Part shown: piece by piece, positions 45,701 through 58,159 of the stretch
How positions within the stretch are numbered: the first letter of the stretch is position 1
Layout of the letters: each line of letters begins with the position of its first letter
NCBI GenBank assembly: GCA_963965975.1
Contig: OZ014412.1
Coordinates: 10,769,849-10,833,848 of the forward strand
Length of the DNA stretch: 64,000 nucleotides
DNA from: Xestospongia bergquistia
Taxonomy: Eukaryota; Porifera; Demospongiae; Haplosclerida; Petrosiidae
Direction: 5' to 3'
Program-made: the position numbers and the translations under genes
Notes under the pieces: generated by a model
What the model was told of the DNA's origin: nothing
Seen by the model: only the letters and a program-made list of their open reading frames with translations
Databases searched by the model: none

Positions 45701-46966
45701 TGGTTAGGGTAAGTATTAAAAGTTTAATTATGTGAAATTGTTAATTTTTGTATTTGTTTAATTATTGCATATGCATGATTCATACTCTCATCTTTTTTTT
45801 CCATGGGCATAAGGATGAAATTAGGTATAATAACCTCATTATATATGGTAATAATTTCCCTCCAAAAGAAATGGACATCTATACATTTACAATTATAATT
45901 CAGCATAGGCAGAGCTTAGTTTAAACTCCACCCTTAGCCTTCTGTGGCCACTCACACACACTGATTTTTTCAAATCCTTCTAGTGGATGTGTTTGGCAGG
46001 GTCTCTTTGTTCATCATCCTTTTAAAAACTTCATTTGCCACATTGTGTTTACAGTTTACAGAAAAACCACTTTATTTATATAACAGTTGTAATCTTAATT
46101 TGGCTTCCATATTGAAACATTATAAACCAGTAAAAGTACTGATTATACTCGTGTATTATGGGGAAATGTTGAACAAGGGGTGAGGCTCACCCTATGCTCT
46201 GGTTCCCACATGCATTCCCATAGTGCTCACACATAGTCAAGATTTTCTGGCAAGTATATACTACACCTATAATCACTGAAATTATTAGTATACTTTCAGA
46301 GACATTCCATGGTAATTTCTACTGTCTTTATTATAGGAATGGACCTACAATGGCTAAAACATGTAATATGTCACTAGAGCCAGAGGATGTGACAGTTGGA
46401 CTGACTGTGGGTAAGACTATGATTTATTCTTATAATTAAATAAATCCTTAGCACTAGAGATCGGTTCCTTTAAATGTTATTTAATAGGAGGAGGTGACTA
46501 CAATATTATTCCATTAGAAATTTTACCTCTATTTTGTAAAATGTTTTTATTGTGCCTGCATAAGACTTAGAGAAAATTCAAGTGTTCTTTCTCTCTCTCT
46601 CTCTAGAACTACTAGCCAATGGACGGTTAATACGCACACATTTAATCTATCCACATGGACTAATTTTGTCTCGAGAAAAGGTTGACCAAAGAACTTTAAA
46701 GCAACAGGTAAGACAAGTTATTACAATAAGTGCTCTTGACATTGTCTCTTCCTCTTTAGGTTGCATTTGCTTATGGCTGTGGTCAGTTATGTTTTGTGCC
46801 AGCCTACAAAAACAATGCAATTAGAGCACCTAATACAAAATTTCCTTTCAAAGACGACCGGTCAAGGTGCCTTTGTTTAATTTCAAAGTAATGTAATTGA
46901 TCTTGTCATTTTAGGTTTAAATCACTTCACTGTTATCTTCACCCAAGTGCTTCAATGTGTAAATAA
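42729..46966 (+). CDS. Fringe-like beta-1,3-glycosyltransferase, array member 2
   Basis: Exons: A 42729-43245, B 43596-43638, C 43686-43754, D 44241-44373, E 45543-45569, F 45623-45708, H 46337-46410, I 46607-46707, J 46760-46866, K 46915-46966. All are in phase, giving about 400 residues. The N-terminus MIMTRTFKAVSIIVVTVTVL is a signal anchor. The stem holds Asn/Ser/Thr-rich sequence (NETKSTVENKIVN), and IRTTKKFHRKRL and DGEDDEY follow. Exon B keeps SCGHDY, C LCCKSGEEMALMHRPENQ, D HVDDDVYV, H PEDVTVGLTV, and K FKSLHCYLHPSASMCK. FGVGAMYCLSRP has Val where the other members have Asp, at a position next to the usual GGAG-like turn of Fringe. There is no alternative exon G; its intron is shortened. 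The coding start follows the conserved acceptor tttaacacag. Confidence 0.86.
43921..44026 (+). pseudogene. decaying duplicate of exon D in member 2 (D')
   Basis: A splice acceptor (tgttcag) leads into FCHVDDNIYVIMNNLVNLLS and KMDPKLEARYIGKF followed by a stop. The first Trp codon and the donor site are missing and the third Asp of DDD is Asn. By flanking sequence it is the counterpart of the working D exon of members 3 and 4. It is less decayed than the one in member 1. Confidence 0.75.
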
Positions 46967-47600
46967 TTATAAAGTTCTTGATTACATTACTTCAATAATT
47001 TATTTTAATTTAATTTGAACTACCATTATTTATGTTTTCAAGCTTGTATTATTATATTTTTAAAAATCCTAAAATTGTACTAGGTCATAGATCATACAAA
47101 CTGTGCAACACTGCAATATAATAGTTTTGAAATTGCATTGACATACAGCGGAAGGAATTGAGGTCATCAGTAAGAGAGATATATATGGAAACGGTATTCA
47201 TGTGTTAAGAATTATGCAAGACTTGGAGTTTGTTTCTTGAGTTGCATAGACTTTATGTAATATTGTGTACAAAGGAGAATACTTAATAGACAAGCAAAAA
47301 TAACAATGATGAGGGCAGTCAGACCAACTCAAACAGTACAACAAATAAGTATAGTTAAGTACAAAAAGCAAATGAACAGTCTAGAAAGTTGCTATGCATG
47401 AATTAATGTATTTACTTTAAACTTACCTGTGATTTATGATCACACTTGTGTCATATATGAGAATTAATATATGATTTAGGTTTGATAGTATAATATATGC
47501 ATCACAAATTAATATAGAAGACACTTGTTTTCATTTACTACATATACATATCATAAATGTATACAATATATATATAATACACTTGTGATGCATAATACAG
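46967..47600. other. 3' flank of member 2
   Basis: No exon. Shared with the flanks of members 1 and 3; rich in short inverted repeats (tttgatcac, atatgtgat). It ends abruptly in a fragment of another array copy at 47601. Confidence 0.55.
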
Positions 47601-48915
47601 GATAATGATGTTTATGTCATCATGGACAATTTGGTTAACCCATTATCAAAGATGGATCCTAAAACTGAAGCTAGATACATTGGAAAATCTAACTGGAAAC
47701 AACATCTGTCAGTAAGTTGTTGTTTATATATTACTATAACTACAATGCAAATCATGCAGTTATTATAATTACAATGGTATATTTAGCAGGGAAAAAATTA
47801 TCAGGGCTGCATTTTATTTCAAAAAGTTTATCCTCTAATATTTTATTGAGATATGGTATTAGTAGGTGGAGCGATTAGTGACTATATATTTCCATAATCT
47901 ATCTCAGTTATCATGGCACTGTACAAAATTATTTTTTCAAATGAAATAATATTCTTCTCTATATGGATATGGTCCTTTTAAAAAACATCTTAACATTTGA
48001 AGCTATAGCAGTTGATATCAAGTAGTCATTCACAAAATTTATTTTCATCAAATCTATTTATAACTATCAACTAATATTTTCTCTCATCAAAATTATCTGA
48101 TATTTGGTATAAGGTACAATTATCATTCTATAGTAAGTTGATATTTGCTTTATAATGGTTAATTATTTGAGCGATGAATATTCTAATTACCTCTCAATTC
48201 ACGCTTAAAATTATTACAAGAAACTCTAATTTGCCACAATTTAGAAGTTCTACATTATAAATTTACTGAATTTTCATTTATGTGCCAAGATAAACGTGAA
48301 TGTGTCAAAACATTATGCAGATTAAAACTCTTCCCATGTCTTCTTATACATGTTCAATACAATATGTGCATATTGTATTGAACATGTCTAAGAAGACATG
48401 GTAAGAATGATCGATATACAGAAGAATTATTTTCCTGTATATCTGGCCACATAAGACTATAGAATGTGGCCAGTCATGTTTCTTTACAAGTGTCTGAGGT
48501 CTATCGATAAGTTAAGTTCAAATTTCTCACTATACCTTGTAGGTATCCTGTAAACATAGAAGCCACACATCAGCAAATTCAACTCTATACATATAGTACA
48601 TAAGAAATAATTATACCACACCCACACCATAATTTATCTCCAACAATTATACAAAACAATGAAATCGTGACAATTAAATTATGACTCTTAAATTTTACCA
48701 ACTATACAGTATATATAATTAATACATTACATATGAGCTACTGATTACTGCTGATTTAACCAAATTGAAGGTGGGAAATAAATAGACACACAAATTACGA
48801 ATTTTATATTGCTAAAATTTAAGTAGGATTTATTAAGAAGTTCCATTAATAGTGTACAATTCAATTTTATATATTAATTAACAAATCATTGTGACCTTTG
48901 ATCTCTTCTTCATAA
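47601..48915 (+). pseudogene. fragment of a further Fringe-like copy: exon D and the D-E intron
   Basis: Exon D here (47601-47711) starts inside the DDD motif (DNDVYVIMDNLVNPLSKMDP) and ends with an intact donor. The following 1.2 kb is closest to the D-E intron of member 4 (61953-63130), including a shared 68-bp palindrome. It stops just before exon E, at the junction with an inverted piece of 3' flank. No other exons follow, so it is an isolated fragment. Confidence 0.75.
48334..48401. repeat. 68-bp near-perfect palindrome in the D-E intron fragment
   Basis: catgttcaatacaatatg meets its inverted copy catattgtattgaacatg, extended on both sides by ccatgtcttcttata/tctaagaagacatgg. One mismatched pair lies away from the centre. 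An identical structure occurs in member 4 (62578-62645). Member 2 has only the left arm at about 44980-45005. Confidence 0.85.
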
Positions 48916-49505
48916 ATTAATTATTACAATAAATTTATGATGTTGATGAAGGTTTAGGTACATTATTTAGGTAAAATGAATATCTCAATGTTATTAACTT
49001 ACTGCTACATTTATGACCATACCTGTGATTGATGTGTATGTTTGTTATATGATATGATGTCATAGGTAAAGTGAAGATTTTATACTATTTGCAATACCTT
49101 TGCTGATCATTACTGTATTATGCGTCACAAGCATATATTGTATACATTTTTGATATATATGTGATAAATGAAAACAGGTGGCTTGTATATTAATTTGTGA
49201 TACAATATCAAACCTATATCACATATTAACATTCACATATGAGATAAAATTGTGATCAAAAATCACACATAAAGTAAATACATTAATTCATACATTGCAA
49301 CCTTCTAGAATGTTTATTTGCTTTTTGTACTTCCATACATGCTGTTGGTCTGACTTCCCTTGTCATTGTTATTTTGCTTGTCTATTATTAAGTATTTTCC
49401 CTTGTATACAATAAAGTCTATGCAACTCAAGAAACAAACTCCAAGTCTTGCATATAATTCTTAACATTTTGTATGATATATGACCTAGTACAATTTTAGG
49501 ATTTT
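48915..49505 (-). repeat. inverted copy of the array 3' flank
   Basis: Reads as the reverse complement of about 56770-57330. For example, gacatcatatcatataacaa and agcatgtatggaagtaca occur there on the + strand and here on the - strand. It is joined directly to the exon D fragment on its left. Confidence 0.75.
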
Positions 49506-49562
49506 AAAAAATATAATAATATATGTTTGAAACTATTCTGTAATTGATGTAATCTAACTTAC

Positions 49563-49952
49563 ATTGTACATGGATATCTGTAAGTACTCCCACAGATGAG
49601 TTCGTTACAGTTGTAGTATTACCTTGATTACATTCATCTTCACTACCAGAAGTGTGCAGAACCTGTTAACAAAAGAAATGATTAATATATTATGAGATAT
49701 TTATATACATTGCACATAAATTGGCTACACTATAACTAGGCCCTATCCCCTACACTTTTAAACCTTTAACTAAACCTTAAACTGATAGCAAACTTGGTCA
49801 TGAGAGGAATAATGTATACATGTAAATACCTTTGTCAACTTCAACAAGAGTGACCTCTTGATTGCTTTTCCAATGAACTATCAGGTCTTTCAATACTTGT
49901 AATTGACGATCAAAATGGACATGTAATGCTCCACTAGCAACAGAAGCCAGCT
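49563..49952 (-). CDS. two exon-like segments of an unknown protein, truncated
   Basis: Segment 49830-49952 reads ELASVASGALHVHFDRQLQV then LKDLIVHWKSNQEVTLVEVD. Segment 49563-49662 reads VLHTSGSEDECNQGNTTTVT then NSSVGVLTDIHVQ. Both have GT donors and AG acceptors on the - strand, but their phases do not fit each other, so at least one boundary is wrong or the gene is broken. Downstream sequence is cut off by the inverted repeat at 49505. They may be the remainder of the ZSWIM-like gene that starts at 50765. Confidence 0.35.
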
Positions 49953-50015
49953 CTACGGTATACGGTACTTTTCATGTTGACTAAGCTTACTTTTTCTCTT
50001 CAAACTTAATTCAAC

Positions 50016-50415
50016 TACCGTAAGGGTACAAATTTTCGAGGGTTTAAATTTTCGTGTTTATTTAAAATTTTGCTTTATTATTTAAATTTCGTGGGTATTA
50101 ACTTTCGTGTTTAGTGGGTGTGAAGTATTAATTAATGGGTGTGGTATCAGACATGTGCTGTGAACACAAGTGTGATTTTCGTGAAGTATGGTTAGCTATT
50201 CCTATGAATCCATGGTGAGAGGTTACCATATATACAAGAAAATCTGGGAGACAGTTGACGGAGAAGTACTTCATTGTAAAAGAGAAAGAAGTAACTTATA
50301 GGATCCCTTTGTGTCATTGTGTGTGGGTGGGATAAAAGTTAACTTTCGTGATAAAACAACAACCCACGAATACAGGGAAATTAAATCCCCCACGAAAATT
50401 TATACCCTTATGGTA
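50016..50415. mobile_element. 400-bp TIR element related to 9650-10162
   Basis: The left end taccgtaagggtacaaattt, then tcgagggtttaaattttcgtg, mirrors the right end (cacgaaaatttatacccttat, ggta). Inner inverted pieces contain aactttcgtg and cacgaaagtt. No coding sequence. It splits the ZSWIM-like fragment from the downstream exon-like segments. Confidence 0.75.
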
Positions 50416-50424
50416 TATCAAAAG

Positions 50425-50765
50425 ATGGTTCAACTGATGAGCTAGTGAATAGCTTTTGAGTAGCTCTGTAGTATGCATATGTCCACCGTCACGTTTAATT
50501 GTACTGTGAATAAAAATCATTATCATCAGCAGATGTGACAATTGCCCTTACCAAGTTGATCCCCCTTTCCTGTAGCCTTGAAGGACTGCCCTCCATACAG
50601 TAGTACTTTATCTCGTAATATTTTAGTTCAGGCTTGAGTTATTTTTCCGACCTTTTCTTTGCAGCCATAATAGTTCTGGTGTCTCGTTTCCAAAATTCCA
50701 CAAAGTTTACTGATTTATAATCGTTCAGTTTGGTCTCCAGTTCTGTTAAAAGATAGAGCCATTCT
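50425..50765 (-). pseudogene. ZSWIM-like (MULE-derived) N-terminal domain, broken
   Basis: On the - strand the sequence reads TELETKLNDYKSVNFVEFW, KRDTRTIMAAKKRSEK, a stop, LKPELKYYEIKYYCMEG and, after a frame change, IKRDGGHMHTTELL. The motif FVEFWKRDxRTIxAAKKR followed by xPELKYYEIKY and a Cys is the conserved start of the ZSWIM1/3-type family, which I relate to MULE transposases. An in-frame stop and a frame change suggest a pseudogene. Confidence 0.6.
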
Positions 50766-50782
50766 CAATCACGTGCACCAAT

Positions 50783-50795
50783 GTTGCTAGGCAAC
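50783..50795. promoter_or_regulatory. palindromic RFX X-box motif
   Basis: gttgctaggcaac is an ideal palindromic X-box (bound by RFX factors). CCAAT and cacgtg lie within 20 bp. It sits just upstream of the - strand ZSWIM-like fragment and about 250 bp upstream of the member 3 5' exon on the + strand. A function is inference only. Confidence 0.45.
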
Positions 50796-50857
50796 GGTCA
50801 AATTTAACCCTTTATTCACTGTTACCGGTAACGTACATAATTCACGTACAGCGTACA

Positions 50858-51160
50858 TAATTCACTACAATAGTTTCATTATTTTATTGTGCAGAATTGA
50901 AAACTCTAATTTTAGCCATTTTCCATTATTACAATGTAATAAGCTGATATATACAAAACATACAAGCACATGTTCATATTTGGTTGAACGTTGTTTCACA
51001 TTCATAAAATAAACAACTCAATAATAATATTGAAAGGTTATATAACCTTCGTCGATTTCTGCGTGGGCGACGTACTTGAACGACGAGAAGACTACCTTGT
51101 GGGCTATTTTGTAAACTATTTCTGTGACTGAAAGTGACTTCAGGTCATATTTGATAATCT
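50858..51160 (+). promoter_or_regulatory. promoter and 5' non-coding exon of Fringe-like member 3
   Basis: Shares about 300 bp with the region before member 4 (58160-58462), from aatagtttcattattttatt through gcgtgggcgacgtacttgaa to the donor (ataatct|gtgagt at 51161). Members 1 and 2 share only the last about 110-130 bp. Confidence 0.6.
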
Positions 51161-52782
51161 GTGAGTTACATTTCTAGTATTGTTGTCTTTGCTACACTGA
51201 TCATGACTGATATAGTTGGACACAACTACAACAAACTATATAGTTACAGTTTTAGTTCAATACTAGTACTGATTGTACATATGAAAAGGATATGATCACA
51301 TTACAATTGTATTGAAATCATGCAACACAGCTCTGGAGAGCAGCTACTATGGCTGGTTAATTTAATTGTTTTTGTATGCCTATATCTGTGAACAAACAGG
51401 GACTATGGCCAGATCATGTCTGTAGTGTTCTACTCTTGTCAATATTGGAAAAGCAGAATGTGTATATGTACATGTGTTTAGTTATAGTTAAAACGGATGA
51501 CCTGCTTCATCAGGTACTGGTGAATGGTGTATTTTGGGTTTATGTCGAGATCATCCTATACAGATGTGGTCCATATCTTTACAATCATGCTGTAGTATTA
51601 TTTATACTGCCAAAACCTGTTTATTTATTCTATATTTACATAGTTTGTAGTGAATTGTTGTAGCAAATTGTTGACATGTTTAATACTAATTCAATTGTCA
51701 AATAATGTATTGTATATGATGAAAAATATTGACTTTGTCTTTATCATGTTAAAAGAAGCTTGTAACAAAACTTATAAATGATCCTCTTTCTTGTCAAGAG
51801 ATTTCAAATAGTATATTAGTATTAAATATACTATATTTGAAATAATTCTCTTTCTTGTTGTATGACTATAGCTACTGTTTTATATGACCTGGTGATGTAC
51901 TATATATCCCACCCATTAATTGTTTAATTATACACTTTGACAACATTTGTTTTATGTTAGTCTATTAATATTGGTGATTACTAACAAATACGTTGTTGAA
52001 ATGTTTAAAATTATATAAGATTGTTGTATGTTGCAGGAAAGATAAAGAATATGATAGCTACACTGCTGAGATCATTATCTGAAATTCTGTATGTACATAT
52101 GATAAACTCAATACAGGTCTATGTCTCAATTAATTCCAAATGTAACTGCTAGAGTACAGGATAATTACTCTATAGGACAATTTGAAATCCACATTGCTAC
52201 AGGATAATTGTGCAATAGACTACATGACTACAGGACAATCTCAATATAAACTAAAACATGACTTAGGTCACTTCAGGTAGATCTGAAGACTATTTAGATA
52301 TTGGAATTAGAGTATATAAATCAAAGACGTCAAATGAAATGTAAATGAACAGTAAAAACTCGGTTTGAGGTAATATTTATAAAAGCATTTTGTTATTTCA
52401 AAACCTATGTGTTAATTACTAGTTTCAATTATACACTGAAAGCCCATTCAATACTGTGTTACTACAAAGTCTAACTTAATATGTATAAATCCAACTAGAG
52501 GCAAAAGTGTTCTCTTACTTATGAGTATGACTTCATTTCAAGCTTGAATTCAATAAAGGTAGCATTTATTACAAGCTACTCTATGGAGTTTACTAGCCTA
52601 TTCTTGTCACTCAACAGTCATTATTAATTAAGTAGGCGACTTCTGTGATGGAAGTAATCCACAAAAATTTAAGACTTCACAAGATTTGTACTCTTGTGGT
52701 AATTGTGTCATAAAGATTAATGTCAAAACAGATATCTTTTGGGAATTAATTTAACTTTAATTACTTTCTTTAACAGAGAATT

Positions 52783-55700
52783 ATGATCATTAAAAAGGCT
52801 GTTTCCATTATAGTAGTAACTGTAACAGTACTACTAATGATTATTTCATACTCATCATGGTGGCATGAGGACATTGTATTATTATTGGCATCATCATTGA
52901 ATAATGTTAAGACTGTAAATGAAACAAAGTCAACAGTTGAAAACAAAACTGTTAATGTTATAACATCTAGTCCTTCTCCAAAATTGGCTAAAACAAAACA
53001 CAAAGATTATTTTTGTTGTGGACCAGAAGAACTAATTGAAAATAGTAATCTTCCAGTTTGGACATTAAGTAACAATGAGAAAGCAGGCAACAATATTATG
53101 ATCACTATCAGAACTACTAAGAAATTTCATCAAAAGAGATTACCAATCTTATATGATACTTGGTTAACTGTAGTAAATGGTAGTAATGTGTTTTTAGTGA
53201 CTGATGGAGAAGATGATGAATATCAGGAAAAAAATAAAAAGTTAGGTAAGTACATTATTGTTATATGATCAAGCAATATTATTGAAAGAACTCACTAAGA
53301 TTGAAAATAAAAACTGAATATCTCATAACAATGACACATTTTAACATTTTGTCAAGTTGTCTAGAAATGGTCTATTTATTTAATTGTTTATTTATGACAT
53401 TATTTTAGTTTTAATTTTTTGAGGTAATCAACAAGATAAATTAATTATTTAATTATATTTGTGAGATAAGTTATGAAATCATTTTCTATTTTAGTAAGGT
53501 ATGGAATATTGAACTTTATAAGTTAACTAATTAATATGCTAATTTAGTAAAAACTTATTTCCTTTACAAATGAATTATTTAGGCATCAATTATATTGTTG
53601 TCTCTTGTGGACATGATTATTGGAGGTATGCATATTTCATTTCATTACATTATTTTAAATTTCATACACCAGATGGAATTTATGTTGTAAGTCTGGAGAA
53701 GAAATGGCATTAATGCACAGACCAGAAAATCAACACTATGAGTAAGTGATTATATGATATATTTGATTTTAACTATTATGAGGTGTGATTATTATAGGCT
53801 AAAATAAAAATTAATAAATTATTATTACATGCAATGCTATTACATAAATCAAACTATTGGTTTGACAGCTGTACTCAATTAACACTTAGAATTATTTCTT
53901 GTTCAGTTGGTTTTGTCATGTGGATGATGATGTTTATGTCATCATGGAGAATTTGATTACCCTATTATCAAAGATGGATCCTAAAACTGAAGCTAGATAT
54001 ATTGGAAGAGCTGGAAGTAGTTGGAAGCAACCATGTTTAGTAAGTTTATTTATATATTACTGTAAGTATAATACATATCAGTTATCATAATTATAATGGA
54101 ATATTTAGCAGTGAAAAAATTATCAAATTTGGTAGGTTGCATTTTATTTGCCAAAAGTATATCCTCTAATATTATATTGAGATGAGGTATCAGTTGGTGG
54201 AGCAAGTAGTGACTATATATTTCCATAATCTATCTCAGATATCATGGCACTGTACAATTTGTCCAGTCATGTCTCTTTACAAGTGCCTGAGGCGTATCGA
54301 TAACTTCTTAGACTAAATTCAAATATATCAGCTCAGGTATCCCAGATTGTGTTATAAATATTGAATCACATCTCAGCAAGTTTAACTAGTACATGTGAAA
54401 TAATTAAACCACACCCCCACAAAAAATTGTCTCCAACAATTATACACAATAGCTTGTTCTTCAGTGTTAATAAAAATAATGACTCTCAAATTTTACCAAT
54501 TATATGGTATTTATAATTAATAGATTATGTCTGAGGTATTGGTTACTGCTGGCTTAACAACCAAGTTGAAGGTTGGAAATAAATAGACCCAGAAATTAGG
54601 AAATTTATTTTGCTAAACTTAAGCCACATATGCTAATTATTGTACAAATAACGCTCCTTAACCTAACTTACTACTAACTTTACCAAATTGAAGGTGGGAA
54701 ATAAATAGACCCACAAATTAGGAATTTACTAAAATTAAAGCAGAATATGTAAAGAAGTTCCACTAATTGTGTGCAATTCAATTTTCTATATAAATTAACA
54801 ATTCATTATGATATTTGATATCTTCTTCACAGCTTGCCAAGGAACAAACATTACTGAAGGTATTATTAACATATGATTATTAAGAAGATGTAACAGGACG
54901 TATGTGTTTTATAACAGGATACAAATCAAACCTATCATTATGGTGATGGTGCTATGTATTGTTTATCCAGACCTATGTTAATGAAAGTCAAACCATGGTT
55001 AGGGTAAGTAGTAGAAAGATTAGATTATCAGATGGCAAAGCCACCAGTATTGCAAAAAATGCAAACCACAGTCCTTCTTACTATTATATTAAAATGAGTT
55101 AATAACAGAGTCTCCAGCATACTTACAAGGCAGCTTAGGTGGCTATGCAGAAAGATGCAATATTAGAGCCCTCCTACAAAGCCTATGGCCAGTTTAGCTA
55201 GCGTGCTGTCATTACATAAGAGTCTGAATATGCAACTCTCTCATCCACCTTAGTTAGTCATTATACTCTTCCACCTGCCCTCTAAATGGAGGGTGTGATC
55301 TCAGTGTGCAGGGTTCATTCTTGTGTCTTTGTTTACTGTGAAAACGAAGGTGAAACGAGGCATAGCAACCTCATTATGATAGCAATTTCTCAAAAGACAA
55401 TAGGGAAAGGCTACACTTACATTATTATAATTCAGCATAGGCAGATCTTAGCTTAAGCTCCACCCCCAGACTTCTGTGCCAACCTCACGCTCTGATTTTT
55501 CCAAACAATTATTTACTATGGTATATGTTTGAGCCCTCCGGCATTCTATTCTCTTAAAACATTACTCTATTATTTGCCACACCAGTTTTCATAAAACTTG
55601 AATGTAGCCACACATACCACTGTATTAACACAACAGTTATATCTTTAACTAGCTTCTATGTCACACATAAACTAGTTAAATTACTGATTATACTCATCAT

Positions 55701-56651
55701 TATGGGAAATGGTGTAAAGGGGTGGGGCTCACCCCATGCTATGCTTACCATACAACAACACCCCTCATATATTCTTGAAATGCACACATATAGGCAAGAT
55801 TTCTTGGTATGGATATGCTATGTGTAATCACTTGACTAGAGGACAATTGAACTTATACTCAACATTTCATTAAAAAATATTGAATTGTAAACTTATAGAT
55901 ATCAATGTTTTTGTATTTGAAAAAGATTTAGTAGAGTTGTAACACAATATACCTAGCACTATTCATTAAGACTGAAATATATGTTCTGTTTGGTTTGATA
56001 TCTTAATTGACATTAATGATATACTTTCAGAGATATTATGTAATAATTTTCAATGTCTTTGTTATAGGAATGGACCTACAATGGCTAAAACATGTAATAT
56101 GTCACTAGAGCCAGAGGATGTGACAGTTGGACTGACTGTGGGTAAGACTATGGTTTATTCATACAATTAAATAAATTATTTCCAATAGAGAAGTTGCCTC
56201 TAAATATTAATTAATGGGAGGTGACTATAATGTTATACTATGATAATGATTACTTCTATAATCCAGGCGATCTCTCTCTCTCTCTAGAACTATTAGCCAA
56301 TGGACAGTTAACACGCACAAGCTTAATCTATCCACATGGACTAACTTTGTCTCGAGAAAAGGTTGACCAAAGAACTTTAAAGCAACAGGTAAGACAAGTT
56401 ATTACAATAAGTACTCTTGACATTGTCTCTTCCTCTTTAGGTTGGATTTGCTTATGGCTGTGGTCATTCGTGCTTTCTCAGAGCTTCCAAAAATAATGCA
56501 ATTAGAGTACCTAATGCAAAATTTCCTTCCAAAGATGACCAGTCAAGGTGCCTTTTGTTTAATTTCTAAGTATTGTAACTGATTGTGTCATTTTAGGTTT
56601 AAATCACTTCACTGTTATCTTCACCCAAGTGCTTCATTGTGTAATAATTAA
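52783..56651 (+). CDS. Fringe-like beta-1,3-glycosyltransferase, array member 3
   Basis: Exons: A 52783-53245, B 53583-53625, C 53673-53741, D 53907-54039, E 54833-54859, F 54918-55003, H 56068-56141, I 56288-56388, J 56441-56547, K 56597-56651. Junctions are in phase. Membrane anchor KAVSIIVVTVTVLLMIISYS; the stem lacks the STFQSDIS piece found in members 1, 2 and 4. Catalytic parts are IRTTKKFHQKRLPILYDTW, DGEDDEY, HVDDDVYVIMENL, YGDGAMYCLSRP, PEDVTVGLTV and FKSLHCYLHPSASLCNN. Exon D is single and lies in the original position; D' is absent. Exon G is missing: the F-H intron jumps from its first 25 bp straight into the shared repeat block. Exon J (CGHSCFLRASKNN) is the most diverged. Confidence 0.86.
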
Positions 56652-56769
56652 TTATAAAGTTTCTGATTACATTACTTGAATAGCTTATTAATCTAATGTG
56701 AACCATAATGTTTTCAAACTATATATTATTATATTTTTGAAAATCCTAAAATTGTACTAGGTCATATAT

Positions 56770-57330
56770 CATACAAAATGTTAAGAATTATGCAAGACTT
56801 GGAGTTTGTTTCTTGAGTTGCATAGACTTTATTGTATACAAGGGAAAATACTTAACAATAGACAAGCAAAAATAACAATGACAAGGGAAGTCAGACCAAC
56901 AGCATGTATGGAAGTACAAAAAGCAAACAAACATTCTAGAAGGTTGCAATGTATGAATTAATGTATTTACTTTGTGTGATTTTTGATCACAATTTTATCT
57001 CATATGTGAATGTTAATATGTGATATAGGTTTGATATAGTATCACAAATTAATATACAAGCCACCTGTTTTCAGTTTTCATTTATCACATATATATCAAA
57101 AATGTATACAATATATGTTTGTGACACATAATACAGGTATGATCAGCAAAGGTATGGCAAATAGTATAAAATCTTCACTTTACCTATGACATCATATCAT
57201 ATAACAAACATACACATCAATCACAGGTGTGGTCATAAATGTAGCAGTAAGTTAATAACACTGGGATATTCATTTTACCTAAATAATGTACCTAAACCTT
57301 CATCAACATCATAAATTTATTGTAATTTTT
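56770..57330 (+). repeat. array 3' flank, forward copy (inverted partner at 48915-49505)
   Basis: Contains actttgtgtgatttttgatc and tatcacatatatatcaaaaa, and is nearly the reverse complement of 48915-49505. The two copies are 7.3 kb apart and face each other around member 3. Confidence 0.75.
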
Positions 57331-57511
57331 AAATATTAATATAGTTATATTTATATTAAATCCTGCAACATTGTTGTACAATGGGAGGAGTTGACTATGT
57401 TATTTGTTATTCCATGAGAATGATTATCTTTATTTTGCAAATGATTTTGATTGTGGCAACAACAGACTTGAAAAAAATCCAGATGATCTTTTTTCTCTCT
57501 TTCTTCTCTAG

Positions 57512-57870
57512 AACAAATTAGCCAATGGATGGTTAATACACAGCTACTTAATCTATCCACATGGACTAAGTTTGTCTCTAGAAAAGGTTGACCAAAGAAC
57601 TTTAAAGCAACAAGTAAGATAAGTTATTATAATGAGTACTCTTGATGTTGTTCCTTCCTCTTAATGTTGGATTTGTTTATGGCTGTGGTCAGTTATACTT
57701 TGCAAATTCCTACAGAAAGAATGCAATTAGAGTACCTAATGCAAAATTTCTTTTCAAAGACAACCAGTTAAGATGCCTTTTGTTTAATTTCAAAGTAAGG
57801 TCATTGATTTTGTCAATTAGGTTTTATTCACTATTATCTTCACTCAAGTTGCAAAATATTTCAAAATAAT
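57512..57870 (+). pseudogene. decayed exons I, J and K of a further Fringe-like copy
   Basis: Similar to exons I-J-K of members 1-3, including IYPHGLSLSLEKVDQRTLKQ, FVYGCGQLYF and NAIRVPNAKF. Exon I has a one-base frame change near its start, the exon I donor is aagtaag instead of caggtaag, the exon J acceptor ag has become aa, and exon K has lost its conserved HCYLHPS reading. It directly follows member 3 and its flank. Confidence 0.8.
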
Positions 57871-58159
57871 TTTATGCATCAATTTTTATATTTCCAAAGT
57901 GATAATATTATATTTTTGGAAATCATAAAATTTTACTAGGCTATGCATAGATCAAACAAAATTATTTCATTTCCTTTAATCTCTATTTATGATATTATCC
58001 ACATTAAAGTATGTATTATTAGTCTAAATTATTTACTGGCTATTTCTTGACCTGACATTGTACATACAACTGTAGGAAATTGAGCTCATCAGTACAAGAG
58101 GTATGTAGGTGTGGTCAAACCAAAGAAATGATTTTTTATTACCTGGCAGTGTGAAGCAA

